This document shows positions 18,162 to 27,029 of a stretch of 64,000 nt of DNA, in pieces (the first letter of the stretch is position 1; every line of letters begins with the position of its first letter). Source of the stretch: Palsa-504 sp963822765 (lineage in GTDB: Bacteria; Actinomycetota; Actinomycetes; Streptosporangiales; Streptosporangiaceae); NCBI GenBank assembly GCA_963822765.1, contig CAWGJL010000052.1, positions 1-64,000 of the forward strand, given 5' to 3'. The notes under the pieces are model-generated. The model ran no database searches, was not told the DNA's origin, and saw nothing but the letters and a program-made list of their open reading frames with translations. Both the position numbers and the translations under genes were made by a program.

Positions 18162-18650
18162 ATGACGACAAGCGCGCCCGAACGCGCGGTACCCGACCTG
18201 AGCTTCATGCTGGCGCACGCCTCCCACGTACTGGCCACCCGGATGACGGCTGCCTTCGCCGAGATCGGTATCTCGCCGCGGGAGTACTGCGTGCTGTACC
18301 ACGCCACCACGGGCGAACTGACCCAGATAGAGCTGGCCCGGCTGTCCGACCTGGACAAGACCACGATGGTGGTGACCCTGGATGAGCTGGAGGAGGCGGG
18401 GTACGCCGAGCGCCGCCCGTCCCGGACGGACCGGCGGGCCCGGGTGGTGGTGGTCACCGACGAGGGCCGGCAACTGGTCGCGGCCGGGCACGCGATCGCC
18501 GACCGGGTGCACCAGGAAGTCCTGGCCGACCTCCCGTCGGGCAACGGCGGGGTGTTCATGGACTCCCTGACCCGCCTGGTCAGCGGGCTGCTGGCCAAGC
18601 CGGTCGAATCCGAGCGCCCGGTCCGGCGGGTCCGGCAGGCGGCCGGTTGA
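18162..18650 (+). CDS. MarR-family regulator of the adjacent MFS gene
   Basis: 162 residues. Winged-HTH core: ISPREYCVLYHATTGELTQI, ELARLSDLDKTTMVVTLDEL, then the wing RRPSRTDRRARVVVVTDEGR and a helical C-terminus. ATG start. One copy of a 24-bp operator lies upstream and another between this gene and the following MFS gene, so autoregulation and repression of the exporter are both expected. This MarR-MFS arrangement is common for antibiotic or phenolic-compound efflux; the inducer is unknown. Confidence 0.9.
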   Translation: MTTSAPERAVPDLSFMLAHASHVLATRMTAAFAEIGISPREYCVLYHATTGELTQIELARLSDLDKTTMVVTLDELEEAGYAERRPSRTDRRARVVVVTDEGRQLVAAGHAIADRVHQEVLADLPSGNGGVFMDSLTRLVSGLLAKPVESERPVRRVRQAAG

Positions 18651-18670
18651 ACCACGGTTCGTTCTGAAAA

Positions 18671-18694
18671 AGATTGTCTGTTATTAGATTATCT
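18671..18694. promoter_or_regulatory. MarR operator, copy 2 (MFS promoter)
   Basis: AGATTGTCTGTTAT followed by TAGATTATCT, differing from copy 1 at four positions. It sits about 40 bp before the MFS start. This A+T-rich word pair is conspicuous against the G+C-rich background. Confidence 0.7.
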
Positions 18695-18733
18695 GCTACG
18701 GTCTCTCCTGTGGACAACGAACAGGAGCGATCC

Positions 18734-20177
18734 ATGGCGGTCAGAACTCCGGTAACCAGCGATAGGCGGCGCCAGCTCGCCGCTGTGGCTGCTGTGTGCG
18801 GCCAGCTTGATGATCATCCTGGACGGCACGATCGTCACCGTCGCTCTGCCGTCCATCCAGCGGCAACTCGCGTTTTCGGCGGCCAGCCTGAGCTGGGTGG
18901 TGAACGCCTACCTGATCGCGTTCGGCAGCCTGCTGCTGCTCGCCGGCCGCCTGGGCGATCTCATCGGGCGCAAGCGCATGTTCCTGGCCGGGCTGGCCGC
19001 CTTCACCGTCGCGTCGCTGCTGTGCGGGCTATCGGCCGGCCCCGCGATGCTGATCGCGGCCCGGTTCGCCCAGGGCATCGGCGGGGCGATGGCGACCGCG
19101 GTGAGCCTGGGCATGATCGTGACCCTGTTTCACGGACCGCGGGAGCAGGCCAAGGCGATCGGCGCATTCAGCTTCGTCGGCGCCGCCGGCGCCTCCATCG
19201 GGCTGGTCCTCGGCGGCGTCCTGACCGAGGCGGTCGGCTGGCACTGGATCTTCTTCGTCAACGTGCCGATCGGCGTCCTGGTCATGCTCCCTTCCGTGAA
19301 GGTCCTTCAGGCCGCCCCCGGAACCGGGTTGAGCAACGGCGCCGACTGGCTCGGCGCGCTCCTGGTTACCTCGGGCCTGATGCTCGGCGTCTACGCCATC
19401 GTCGGGACATCGCAGTACGGCTGGGGCTCGGCCCGTACGCTCGCAGAGGCCGCCCTGGCCGCGGCCGTCCTGGCCGCGTTCGTGATCCGCCAGGCCACGG
19501 CCCGCGCCCCGTTGCTGCCGCTCCGGCTGTTCGCAAGCCGCGCACTGGCCGGGGCCAACCTCGCGCAGTTGCTGGTCATCGCCGCCGCATTCGGGTTCCA
19601 GGTCATGATCACCCTGTACTTGCAGCGCGTCCTCGGCTACGGCGCGGCCGCCTCCGGCCTGGGCCTGCTGCCCACGGCCGCGGTCATCGGCACGGTTGCC
19701 CTCGGTTTGTCCGCCCGGATCGCGGCGCGGTTCGGCCCGCGCCCGATGCTGCTGGCCGGGCTCGGGCTGATCACCGCCGGGCTGGCCCTGCTGACCCTGA
19801 TCCCGGTGCACGCGAGCTATCCGACGCAGATCCTCCCGCCGCTGGTGATCTTCGGCGTGGGCGGCGGCCTGTGCCTGCCCGCGCTGGCCTCGCTGGGCAT
19901 GTCGGGCGCGACGCCCGCCGATGCCGGGCTGGCCTCGGGCCTGTTCAACACCACCCAGCAGATCGGCGCGGCGCTGGGCGTGGCCGTGCTGTCCGCCTTG
20001 GCCGCCGCGCAGACCCGCAGCCAGCACGCGGCCGGCACGAATCCCGCTGCCGCGCTGGCCGCGGGCTACCACCTGGCCTTCGCTACCGCCGCGGGCCTCG
20101 CCGGGACGGCGATCGTGGTGGCGGCCGTGATGCTCTGGCCTAGTCGACGACGAGCAGCTCTCGCGGAGTGTTGTTGA
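18734..20177 (+). CDS. DHA2-family MFS efflux transporter (MFS3), one frameshift near the start
   Basis: EmrB/QacA-like exporter. The start is MAVRTPVTSDRRRQLA from ATG 18734 (AGGAG 6 nt upstream); the remaining protein continues in another frame as LWLLCAASLMIILDGTIVTV, SLSWVVNAYLIAFGSLLLLA, GRLGDLIGRKRMFLAGLA, GAAGASIGLVLGGVLTEAVG and LASGLFNTTQQIGAALGVAV. A single-base change near 18780 separates the two. Either the gene is inactive or the base is a sequencing error; a conserved operator and neighbouring repressor argue for a gene under selection. The 3' end overlaps the convergent peptidase gene by about 38 bp. Confidence 0.85.
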
Positions 20178-21240
20178 GCCGCTCGTAGCCGTCGGGGGTG
20201 CAGACCACGATGTCCTCGATCCGCGCGCCGTGCGGGCCGGGATAGATCCCCGGCTCCACCGAGAACGCCATACCTGGCTCGAGCACCTCGCCGTTGCCCG
20301 CCACGATGTAGGGGTCCTCGTGTGTCTCCAGGCCGATCCCGTGCCCGGTCCGGTGGAAGAACGCCTCGCCGTACCCGGCCGCGGTGATCGGCTCGCGCGC
20401 GGCGGCGTCCACCGATTCCGCCGTCACGCCCGGGCGGACCGCGGCGCAGGCCGCCTCCTGGGCGTCATAGAGCACCTTGTAGTAGGCGGCGAACTCGGCG
20501 GGCGGCTCGCCGATCGCGTAGGTCCGGGTGCTATCCGAGCAGTACCCGGACGGCATCGCACCGCCGATGTCCACCACGACCGCGTCGCCGGGTTCCAGCA
20601 CGCGGTCGGAGACCTCATGGTGCGGGCTGGCGGCGTTGGGCCCGGAGGCCACGATCACGAAGTCCACCGTCGCGTGCCCCTCGGCCAGGATGGCCTCGGT
20701 GATGTCCGCGCCGACCTCACGCTCGGTCCGCCCGGCCCGCAGCCAGCCCGGGACCCGGGCGTGCACCCGGTCGATGGCCTCCCCGGCCTCGCGCAGCGCC
20801 GCGACCTCGGCCGGAGTCTTCCTGATCCGCAGCGGGCCGAGCGCGCCGCTGGCCAGCGCCAGGCGCGCCGACGGCAGCACGTCGCGGAACCTCAGCACGA
20901 ACAGCGCCCACATCCGGTCGGACAGGCCCACGGCCGAGACGCCGCCGAGGCGGCCGGCCACCATCGCGAACGGGTCGGCGGTCTCCCCCCAGGGGACCAT
21001 CTCCAGGCCCAGCGAACCGGCCGGCGAGGCCTGCGCGGCAGGCAGCTCCAGCCGCGGCACGAACAAGGCCGGGTCGCCTTGCGCCGGGACAACCAGGCAG
21101 GTCAGCCGTTCCAGTTGCTTGGCGTCGTAGCCGGTGACGTAGCGCAGGTCCGGGCCGGGCGTCAGCAGCACGGCGTCCAGGCCGGCGGCGCGCACGGAGT
21201 CGCGGACGAGTTCGAGGCGGCTTGCGGGGTACAGTTCCAC
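20140..21240 (-). CDS. M24-family metallopeptidase (Xaa-Pro aminopeptidase-like)
   Basis: 366 residues with the creatinase/prolidase N-terminal domain (PASRLELVRDSVRAAGLDAV, DLRYVTGYDAKQLERL) and a pita-bread catalytic domain. All five metal ligands are recognisable: VVVDIGGAM (Asp), YCSDSTRTYA (Asp), RTGHGIGLETHE (His), FSVEPGIYPG (Glu) and ARIEDIVV (Glu). It cleaves N-terminal residues before proline in relatives. Starts 9 bp after the exonuclease stop, so it is the last gene of the SDR-DUF6457-Rieske-exonuclease-M24 run. Confidence 0.93.
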   Translation of the reverse strand: MELYPASRLELVRDSVRAAGLDAVLLTPGPDLRYVTGYDAKQLERLTCLVVPAQGDPALFVPRLELPAAQASPAGSLGLEMVPWGETADPFAMVAGRLGGVSAVGLSDRMWALFVLRFRDVLPSARLALASGALGPLRIRKTPAEVAALREAGEAIDRVHARVPGWLRAGRTEREVGADITEAILAEGHATVDFVIVASGPNAASPHHEVSDRVLEPGDAVVVDIGGAMPSGYCSDSTRTYAIGEPPAEFAAYYKVLYDAQEAACAAVRPGVTAESVDAAAREPITAAGYGEAFFHRTGHGIGLETHEDPYIVAGNGEVLEPGMAFSVEPGIYPGPHGARIEDIVVCTPDGYERLNNTPRELLVVD

Positions 21241-21249
21241 TCCTCCACC

Positions 21250-22155
21250 CTAAGACGAGGACACGGCGCTGAGAAAGCGGCCCAGGGACGAGCCCAGTCC
21301 CCACCGCTCGCCGAACTCCCTCAACTTGTCGGCATCCGCCGGCACCGCGGGCAGCTGCCCGGCCACCGGGGGCAGCGGCGCGTCGTCCGCGACCTTGGTG
21401 ACCGACATGGCGATGTCCAGGTAGCCGCGGGCCTTCTCGAGCTTTTCCCGGCTGCCGCGGGGAAACCCGCCGTGCCCGGCGTCCAGCGCGGTGGTGATGC
21501 CCGCCACGCTGCCGAACGCCCGGATCAGCGCGGCCGCGGTCTTCTCCCCCACGCCCGGCACGCCGGGCAGCCCGTCGCTCGGGTCGCCGCGCAGCGCGGC
21601 GAAGTCGGCGTACGCCCGGCCCGGGATGTCGTACTTGGCGCTCACCGCCGCCTCGTCGATCACGTCGAGGTTGACCAGGCCTCGCACGGTGTAGATGACC
21701 CGGATGCCGCGGGCGTCGTCGACCAGCTGAAACAGGTCCCGGTCGCCGGTCACCACGTCGACCGGGTCGGGTGAGCGAGCGGCCAGCGTGCCGATCACGT
21801 CATCGGCCTCGTACCCCGGCTGCCCGGCGATGACCAAGCCCGCGGCCAGCAGCACCTCCTCGATCAGCGGGACCTGCGCGGACAGCGCGGCCGGGACCTC
21901 CTCGCCGCCGTCGGCGGCCAGCCGGTGCGCCTTGTAGGAGGGCACGGCCGCGACCCGGAAGGCCGGCCGCCAGTCCGCATCCCAGCACGCGACCAGCCGC
22001 GCCGGATGCCGCGCCCGGACCAGCCGGGTGATCATGTCGAGCAGTCCGCGAACGGCGTTGACCGGCGTGCCATCCGGTGCCCGGACCGTATCCGGGACCC
22101 CGAAGAACGCCCGGAAGTACAGCGAAGCCGTATCCAGCAACATCAGCGAGCCCAC
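21250..22155 (-). CDS. 5'-3' exonuclease (T5/FEN-type)
   Basis: 301-residue stand-alone homologue of the DNA polymerase I 5' nuclease domain. Acidic metal-site motifs: LMLLDTASLYFRAFFG, ACWDADWRPAFR, GYEADDVIGTLA, VVTGDRDLFQLVDD; helix-3-turn-helix DNA-binding segment GDPSDGLPGVPGVGEKTAAA. Acts on flap or 5' ends during repair or replication in relatives. Lies 30 bp downstream of the Rieske gene on the same strand. The coupling with a Rieske protein has no obvious functional logic; it may be simple operon packing. Confidence 0.92.
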   Translation of the reverse strand: MGSLMLLDTASLYFRAFFGVPDTVRAPDGTPVNAVRGLLDMITRLVRARHPARLVACWDADWRPAFRVAAVPSYKAHRLAADGGEEVPAALSAQVPLIEEVLLAAGLVIAGQPGYEADDVIGTLAARSPDPVDVVTGDRDLFQLVDDARGIRVIYTVRGLVNLDVIDEAAVSAKYDIPGRAYADFAALRGDPSDGLPGVPGVGEKTAAALIRAFGSVAGITTALDAGHGGFPRGSREKLEKARGYLDIAMSVTKVADDAPLPPVAGQLPAVPADADKLREFGERWGLGSSLGRFLSAVSSS

Positions 22156-22185
22156 GCTGCCATCCTGCCACGGCGGGCCGGCGGG

Positions 22186-22734
22186 TCAGGACAACAGCAC
22201 GACCTTGCCGTCCATGATCTTGATCTGCTTGCCGGGCAGCGGGCTACGCGCCGGGCCGGTCACCACCGCGCCGTCGGTGATCTTGAACCGGCTGCCGTGG
22301 CAGGGGCAGTCGATGGTGCCGCCGGTCACCTGGTTGACCACGCAGCCCACGTGCGTGCACACCGCGCCGAACGCCCGGTACTGCCCGCGGGCGGGTTGCG
22401 TCACGACCACCCGCGCTGCCTTGAAGATCATGCCGCCGCCCACCGGGATCGCCCCCGCAGCGCCGAGCACCACCTCTTTGGCCGGGGGCGCCTTCTTCGG
22501 CGCGGCGCTGCTCGGCATGGGATCCGTCGATGCCGGGCTGGCCGAGGGGTCCATGGCCATGGCGGACGGCGGCGCGGCGTCGTCGGCCACCCCGGCCTCG
22601 TTGGCGCCGTAAGGCACGGCCGCGGTGCTGCAGCCGGCCAGGGTTGCGCTCAAGCCCGCCAGACCCACCGCGCCGATCAGCACCCCGCGCCGGGACGTCC
22701 CCGGCCTAGAGGCGGCAGCACCTGTCTCCGGCAT
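22186..22734 (-). CDS. Rieske [2Fe-2S] protein with Tat/lipoprotein-like signal
   Basis: 182 residues. The N-terminus carries a twin-arginine-like stretch SRRGVLIGAVGLAGLSATLA ending in AGC, so Tat export and lipid anchoring are likely. After a Pro/Ala/Ser linker the Rieske fold shows cluster motifs CTHVGC and CPCHGSRF, giving the two Cys and two His ligands. Similar small proteins in actinomycetes act as exported electron carriers or QcrA-like subunits of unknown partner. ATG start. It follows DUF6457 after about 110 bp, which may contain its own promoter. Confidence 0.9.
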   Translation of the reverse strand: MPETGAAASRPGTSRRGVLIGAVGLAGLSATLAGCSTAAVPYGANEAGVADDAAPPSAMAMDPSASPASTDPMPSSAAPKKAPPAKEVVLGAAGAIPVGGGMIFKAARVVVTQPARGQYRAFGAVCTHVGCVVNQVTGGTIDCPCHGSRFKITDGAVVTGPARSPLPGKQIKIMDGKVVLLS

Positions 22735-22844
22735 CGGTCGTCCTCCGCTCGTCCGAGTAGAACACCCCGCGGCTCCACTCTGGCGGACCGGGCGTGACCA
22801 CGCCCGGTGACGGCCGGTCTCGTAAGGGCTCTGTAAGCCCGGCG

Positions 22845-23114
22845 TTACGGCTGGGCGGTCGCGGGCGGTTCGGCGCTCTCGGGCCAGCCGGTGACCAGGG
22901 CGTGAACCCGGTCCGCGGCCTCCGTCAGGGTCAGGCCGCCGCCGACCGCCACCCCTAGCAGGTACGCGGTCAGCGGGGCGGCAACCCGGTCCACGGCGTG
23001 GGCCACGTCCCGCGTCACGTCCAGCACGGCCTTGATCTCCGCGGTGTTCAGCGAACCCGGGGCAAGCCCGAGCCCGGCGCCGGCCGCGGCCGTCCACTCC
23101 TCCAGGGTGTTCAT
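22845..23114 (-). CDS. DUF6457 protein (molybdenum-cofactor-linked)
   Basis: 89 residues matching DUF6457: NTLEEWTAAAGAGLGLAPGS, VTRDVAHAVDRVAAPLTAYL, TEAADRVHALVTGWP. In actinomycetes this domain is found alone or fused to the molybdenum-cofactor guanylyltransferase MobA, so a link to Mo-cofactor supply is established knowledge for the family context, not function. Starts 17 bp after the SDR stop. With moaA and the selenocysteine genes nearby it fits a Mo/Se enzyme background. Confidence 0.75.
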   Translation of the reverse strand: MNTLEEWTAAAGAGLGLAPGSLNTAEIKAVLDVTRDVAHAVDRVAAPLTAYLLGVAVGGGLTLTEAADRVHALVTGWPESAEPPATAQP

Positions 23115-23131
23115 AGCTGCCAGCCTAGGGC

Positions 23132-23875
23132 TCAGGGCTGCAGGCCGCCGTCGGCCCGCAGGACCTGGCCGGTCATCCAGCCGGAGTCCGGGCCGGCCAG
23201 GAACGCCACCACGCGGGCGATGTCGTCCGGCTGGCCGAGCCGCCGCAGTGCCGTCTGCGTCACCACGTCCTCGAACGTCTCGCCCGGGTTGGAGCTGCGC
23301 AGCAGTTCGGTGTCGGTGGCGCCGGGCCCGACGGCGTTTACCGTGATCCCGCGCTCGCCGAACTCCAGCGCGGCCACCGCGGTGAAGTGCTCAATCGCGC
23401 CCTTGGCCGCGGTGTACAGGGCCCCGCCAGGCGGATGTATCCGCGTGTTGACCGTGGACAGGCAGATGAGCCGGCCGCCGTCGCGCAGCGCCCGGCCCGC
23501 GTACTGGATCAGGAAGAACGGCCCGCGCGCGTTGACCGCCATGAACCGGTCATAGTGATCCTCGGTGACGTCCTTGATCGCGGTCGGCGGGCCGGACGCC
23601 GCGTTGCAGACCACGATGTCCAGCCCGTCTAGCTGTTCCTCTGCCGCGGCGCACAGGTGCCGCAGGTCAGGCAGGCTCCCCTGGTCGGCCCGGACCGCGA
23701 AGGCCCGGCCGCCGGCGTCGGCGACCTCGCCGGCCACGCGGTCCGCGGCCGCCTGATCCTGCACGAAGCTGAATACGACCGCCGCGCCGTCGGCGGCCAG
23801 CCGCTTCACAATCGCCCGGCCTATTCCTCGCGACCCTCCGGTCACGAGCGCGCCCTTCCCGTCCAGTACGCCCAT
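23132..23875 (-). CDS. SDR-family oxidoreductase (FabG/FabI-like)
   Basis: 247-residue short-chain dehydrogenase. NAD(P)-binding TGGSRGIGRA near residue 12, NNAG-equivalent VVCNAASGPP, catalytic Ser in LICLSTVNTR and the YxxxK pair in ALYTAAKGAIEHF; C-terminal GWMTGQVLRADGGLQ. The Asn-Ala-Ala-Ser variation and the STVN motif resemble enoyl-ACP-reductase-like SDRs; substrate unknown. First gene of the minus-strand run, divergent from the cation transporter. Confidence 0.9.
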   Translation of the reverse strand: MGVLDGKGALVTGGSRGIGRAIVKRLAADGAAVVFSFVQDQAAADRVAGEVADAGGRAFAVRADQGSLPDLRHLCAAAEEQLDGLDIVVCNAASGPPTAIKDVTEDHYDRFMAVNARGPFFLIQYAGRALRDGGRLICLSTVNTRIHPPGGALYTAAKGAIEHFTAVAALEFGERGITVNAVGPGATDTELLRSSNPGETFEDVVTQTALRRLGQPDDIARVVAFLAGPDSGWMTGQVLRADGGLQP

Positions 23876-23935
23876 CCTGCCTCCCGTGGGTCGCTGTCTT
23901 TTCCGATCCTCGATCGCTGAAGATATCGTCAGATC

Positions 23936-24915
23936 GTGAGGGGAACTGATCGGCACGAGCACGGCCCGGCGCCCGGAGCGGACGCGCGCTGGCTGTCGGG
24001 TGCGCTCGCGCTGATCCTGGCCTTCATGGCCGGCGAGGTGGTGGCGGGCCTGGCCGCGCACTCGCTGGCGCTGATCTCCGATGCCGCGCACATGCTGACC
24101 GACGCCGCCTCGATCGCGCTGGTGGTGGTCACGGCGCGGCTGGCCGCGCGGCCGCCGGCGGGAGGATACACATTCGGGCTCAGGCGCGCTGAGATTCTGT
24201 CCGCCCAGGCCAACGGGATCACCCTGGTCCTGCTTGCCATCTGGCTCGGCTACACGGCCATCCGCCATCTGGTCACGCCGCCCGCGGTGACCGGCGGGAC
24301 GGTGCTCGGCGTGGCGCTCGCGGGCGTGGCGGTCAACGTCGCCGCGACCATGCTCATCGCGCGAGCCGGGGGCCGCGGCCAGCCGCGCAGCCTGAACCTG
24401 GCCGGGGCGTTCCAGCACGTCGTCACCGACCTGTACGCGTTCATCGCCACCGCGGTGGCCGGGCTGATCATCCTGGCCACCGGGTTCGACCGGGCCGACG
24501 CGATCGCCACCCTGGTCGTGGTGGTGCTGATGCTGCACGCGGGGTACGGGCTGCTCAAGGACTCGGGGCGGATCTTCCTGGAGGCCGCGCCGGCCTGCCG
24601 CCCGCCGCCGTGGGCGCGGCCATGGCCGATCGCCCGCTGGTCTGCGAGGTCCACGACCTGCATATCTGGGAGATCACCTCAGGCCTGCCCGCGGCCTCGG
24701 CGCATGTACTGGTCGCGCTGGGCGCGGACTGTCACGCGGTCCGGGCCGACCTGGAGGCGTTTCTGTCCCGCGAGTACGGGATCACCCACGCGACACTCCA
24801 GGTCGACCACGTGGCCTCGGCGGCCGGCCCGGCCACCGCGGTGCCCGGTCTGCCCGAAGCCGACCGCCACTGCGACGACGCGCACGGGCCCGCGTACCGT
24901 CCCGGCGACACTTAG
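23936..24915 (+). CDS. Cation diffusion facilitator (CzcD-like), one frameshift
   Basis: Zinc/divalent-metal:proton antiporter of the CDF family. Membrane part: GALALILAFMAGEVVAGLAA, SLALISDAAHMLTDAASIAL (metal site A, HxxxD form), GGYTFGLRRAEILSAQAN, FQHVVTDLYAFIATAVAG. The cytoplasmic domain continues in another frame after about 24596: VGAAMADRPLVCEVHDLHIW, ASAHVLVALGADCH, YGITHATLQVDH, then a His/Asp-rich tail. Around the shift GCGCCGGCCTGCCGCCCGCC appears to lack two bases or hold one extra. GTG start. An N-terminal His cluster (DRHEHG) is typical. Probably a functional gene with a read error, though inactivation cannot be excluded. Confidence 0.85.
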
Positions 24916-24949
24916 GGCGAGCTCGGGCCGGCTCTGCCCGGCGCAACAA

Positions 24950-25000
24950 GGTGAACCCCGGGGTTCACCGCATTCTGACAAAGTGAAACCCGGGGTTCAT
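24950..25000. terminator. Two palindromes between convergent genes
   Basis: GGTGAACCCCGGGGTTCACC (24950-24969) is a perfect 20-bp palindrome; a near copy, GTGAAACCCGGGGTTCAT, lies at 24983-25000. They lie between the converging CDF and moaA genes and probably form back-to-back hairpins that stop transcription from both sides. No U-tract is present, as is common in actinomycetes. A regulator site is the alternative. Confidence 0.6.
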
Positions 25001-25046
25001 TCGCCATGATGCCGAACGGACCGTGGCTCGCGCCGGTCGTGCGGGC

Positions 25047-26036
25047 TCAGCCGCCGATGGCGGACATGGGACGGTCGGGCTGCAGGAAGGACGGGTCGTT
25101 GATGCCGTGGCCCGGGAGCTTCACCGCGACCGCCTGCCGCCACCGGCTCGCGAGATCGGCGTCGCTGGCGCCCGCGCGCAGGGGGGCGCGCAGGTCGCTC
25201 TCGGTCCTGGCGAACAGGCAGTTGCGCACCTGGCCGTCGGCGGTCAGCCGGACCCGGTCGCAGTTGCCGCAGAACGGCCGGGTCACCGACGCGATCACCC
25301 CGACCCGGGCCGGGCCGCCGTCCACCAGGTACGCCTCGGCGGGTGCCGAGCCGCGCTTGCGCGGGTCGTCGGGGGTGAGGCTGAATTCGCGGCCGAGCGC
25401 GGCCAGGATCTCCTCCGCGGTCACCATCTCGGCGCGCTTCCAGCCGTGCTGCGCGTCGAGCGGCATCTGCTCGATGAAACGCAGCTCGTAGCCGTGGTCC
25501 AGGCAGAACCGCAGCAGCGGCACGGCCTCGTCGTCGTTGAGGTCGCGCATCAGCACCGCGTTGACCTTGACCGGGGTCAGGCCCGCCTCGGTTGCGGCGG
25601 CCAGCCCGTCCAGCACGTCGGGCAGCCGGTCCCGCCGGGCCAGCTTGCGGAACGTCTCCGGGCGCAGCGTATCCAGCGACACATTGATCCGGTCCAGCCC
25701 GGCCGCGTGCAGCGCACCGGCGGCGCGGGCCAGCCCGATCGCGTTGGTGGTGAGCGAGATCTCCGGGCGCGGGTCCAGTTCCGCGGTCCGCGCCACGATC
25801 CCGGCCAGGCCCCGGCGCAGCAACGGCTCGCCACCGGTGAACCTGACCTCCCGGACGCCGAGCAGTTCGACCGCGACCCGGATCAGCCGCACTACCTCGT
25901 CGTCGGTAAGCAGCTCGGGCGAGGGCAGCCAGTCCAGTCCTTCGGGCGGCATGCAGTACGCGCACCGCAGGTTGCACCGATCGGTGAGCGACACGCGCAG
26001 ATCGGTTGCGACCCGTCCGTAGGAGTCAGCCAGCAT
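25047..26036 (-). CDS. moaA: GTP 3',8-cyclase MoaA
   Basis: 329-residue radical-SAM enzyme of molybdenum-cofactor synthesis; converts GTP to 3',8-cyclo-7,8-dihydro-GTP. The N-terminal [4Fe-4S] motif CNLRCAYC has Cys21, 25 and 28; SAM-binding FTGGEPLLR follows; the C-terminal cluster cysteines are in FCGNCDRVRL and QVRNCLF (about 256, 259, 273); the protein ends in the conserved Gly-Gly. Full length. Third gene of a minus-strand set behind two PPOX genes, with a 38-bp gap. No moaC/moaE neighbours are in the window. Confidence 0.96.
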   Translation of the reverse strand: MLADSYGRVATDLRVSLTDRCNLRCAYCMPPEGLDWLPSPELLTDDEVVRLIRVAVELLGVREVRFTGGEPLLRRGLAGIVARTAELDPRPEISLTTNAIGLARAAGALHAAGLDRINVSLDTLRPETFRKLARRDRLPDVLDGLAAATEAGLTPVKVNAVLMRDLNDDEAVPLLRFCLDHGYELRFIEQMPLDAQHGWKRAEMVTAEEILAALGREFSLTPDDPRKRGSAPAEAYLVDGGPARVGVIASVTRPFCGNCDRVRLTADGQVRNCLFARTESDLRAPLRAGASDADLASRWRQAVAVKLPGHGINDPSFLQPDRPMSAIGG

Positions 26037-26074
26037 CGCCCTAGCCTACGCGCACCGTCGTTCGCGGCTGTTGC

Positions 26075-26500
26075 TCACCGGCGGACCATGCCGTAGGCGC
26101 GTTCGGCGTGGATGCTGACCACCAGGCGCTGGTCGCGGACCATGGCCGCCCGGTAGTCGTCCCAGTCCGGGTGCTCGCCCTGTACCGCGCGGTACAGGTC
26201 GATGAGCTCCTCGACGGCCGCGTCGTGCGGATCGCGGGCCACGGCGGACAGTTCGGCATGCCCGTCGACCACGACGTACGACCAGAAGTCACCACTGGTG
26301 ACGTGGAAGCTGGCCCGCGGATCGCGGCGCAGGTTGGCCGTCTTGGCCCGGTCGTCGGTGGTGGAGATCCGGATGGTCTGGGTCCCCGCGTCCCAGGCGT
26401 AATTCACGTTGGACAGCTGCGGCCACCCGTCTTTCCTGAGGGTGACCAGTACGCCCCGGCGCTGCGCGCCGATCAGCTCCGCAAACCCGTCCTCAATCAT
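26075..26500 (-). CDS. PPOX-class F420-dependent oxidoreductase-like protein
   Basis: 141-residue split-barrel flavin/F420-binding protein: FAELIGAQRRGVLVTLRKDG, PQLSNVNYAWDAGT, IRISTTDDRAKTANLRRDPR, WSYVVVDGHAELS, AVQGEHPDWDDYRAAM. The TxDRxKxxNLRRDPR block is characteristic of actinobacterial F420/FMN PPOX-class enzymes (TIGR03618-like). Substrate unknown. Lies between the second PPOX gene and moaA on the same strand. Confidence 0.88.
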   Translation of the reverse strand: MIEDGFAELIGAQRRGVLVTLRKDGWPQLSNVNYAWDAGTQTIRISTTDDRAKTANLRRDPRASFHVTSGDFWSYVVVDGHAELSAVARDPHDAAVEELIDLYRAVQGEHPDWDDYRAAMVRDQRLVVSIHAERAYGMVRR

Positions 26501-26553
26501 GCCCCGTGAACACCATCCGCCTCGCCGATGTTCCGCCGCGCCGGACCTGGCGG

Positions 26554-26961
26554 CTAGCGGCGCGCGGCGCGCTGGTGACCGGTTACCTTCTCGACCACCA
26601 TCCGCACCACGACCCGGACCGCGCCCGGCCGGTCCTCGCCCGGATCTTGGCCGTCGTACTTCCAGGACAGCGAGATGTCGAGCGCCCGGCCGACGTCGGG
26701 CGTCATCGAAACCCGGCCGCGCAACTCGACGTAGTTCTCCGGGTCCGCAGAGTCGATCACCGTGACGCTGACCCGAGGATCTCGCAGCATGTTGCGGTGC
26801 TTGACGCGGCCCTCCAGCGTCGAGAACAGCAGGTCGTCGCCGTCCCGGCCCACCCACATGACCGAAGTGTGCGGGCTGCCGTCGGGATTGACCGTGGCCA
26901 GGACCGCGTAGTTCTTCCCGGCCAGCAGGGCCTGAGCAGTGTCGTTGAGCTGGATACTCAT
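26554..26961 (-). CDS. Second PPOX-class F420-dependent oxidoreductase-like protein
   Basis: 135 residues, same fold as its downstream neighbour but a different subgroup: LNDTAQALLAGKNYAVLATV, GSPHTSVMWVGRDGDDLLFS, RVKHRNMLRDPRVSVTVID, YVELRGRVSMTPDVG, ending with RVVVRMVVEKVTGH. ATG start. First gene of the PPOX-PPOX-moaA run; divergent from the membrane protein at 27030 across a 68-bp gap that must hold both promoters. Confidence 0.88.
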   Translation of the reverse strand: MSIQLNDTAQALLAGKNYAVLATVNPDGSPHTSVMWVGRDGDDLLFSTLEGRVKHRNMLRDPRVSVTVIDSADPENYVELRGRVSMTPDVGRALDISLSWKYDGQDPGEDRPGAVRVVVRMVVEKVTGHQRAARR

Positions 26962-27029
26962 GCCCGTACGCTACAACGGGCTGGATCATCCATCAGGCGC
27001 GCCGCCGATGACGACGGCGTGGAAGGAGC

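Noticed and set aside
23876..23935. CGATCG...CGATCG-like symmetry between the SDR and CDF genes as a metal-sensor site
   Set aside because: The match is partial and no ArsR/SmtB-type regulator gene is nearby.
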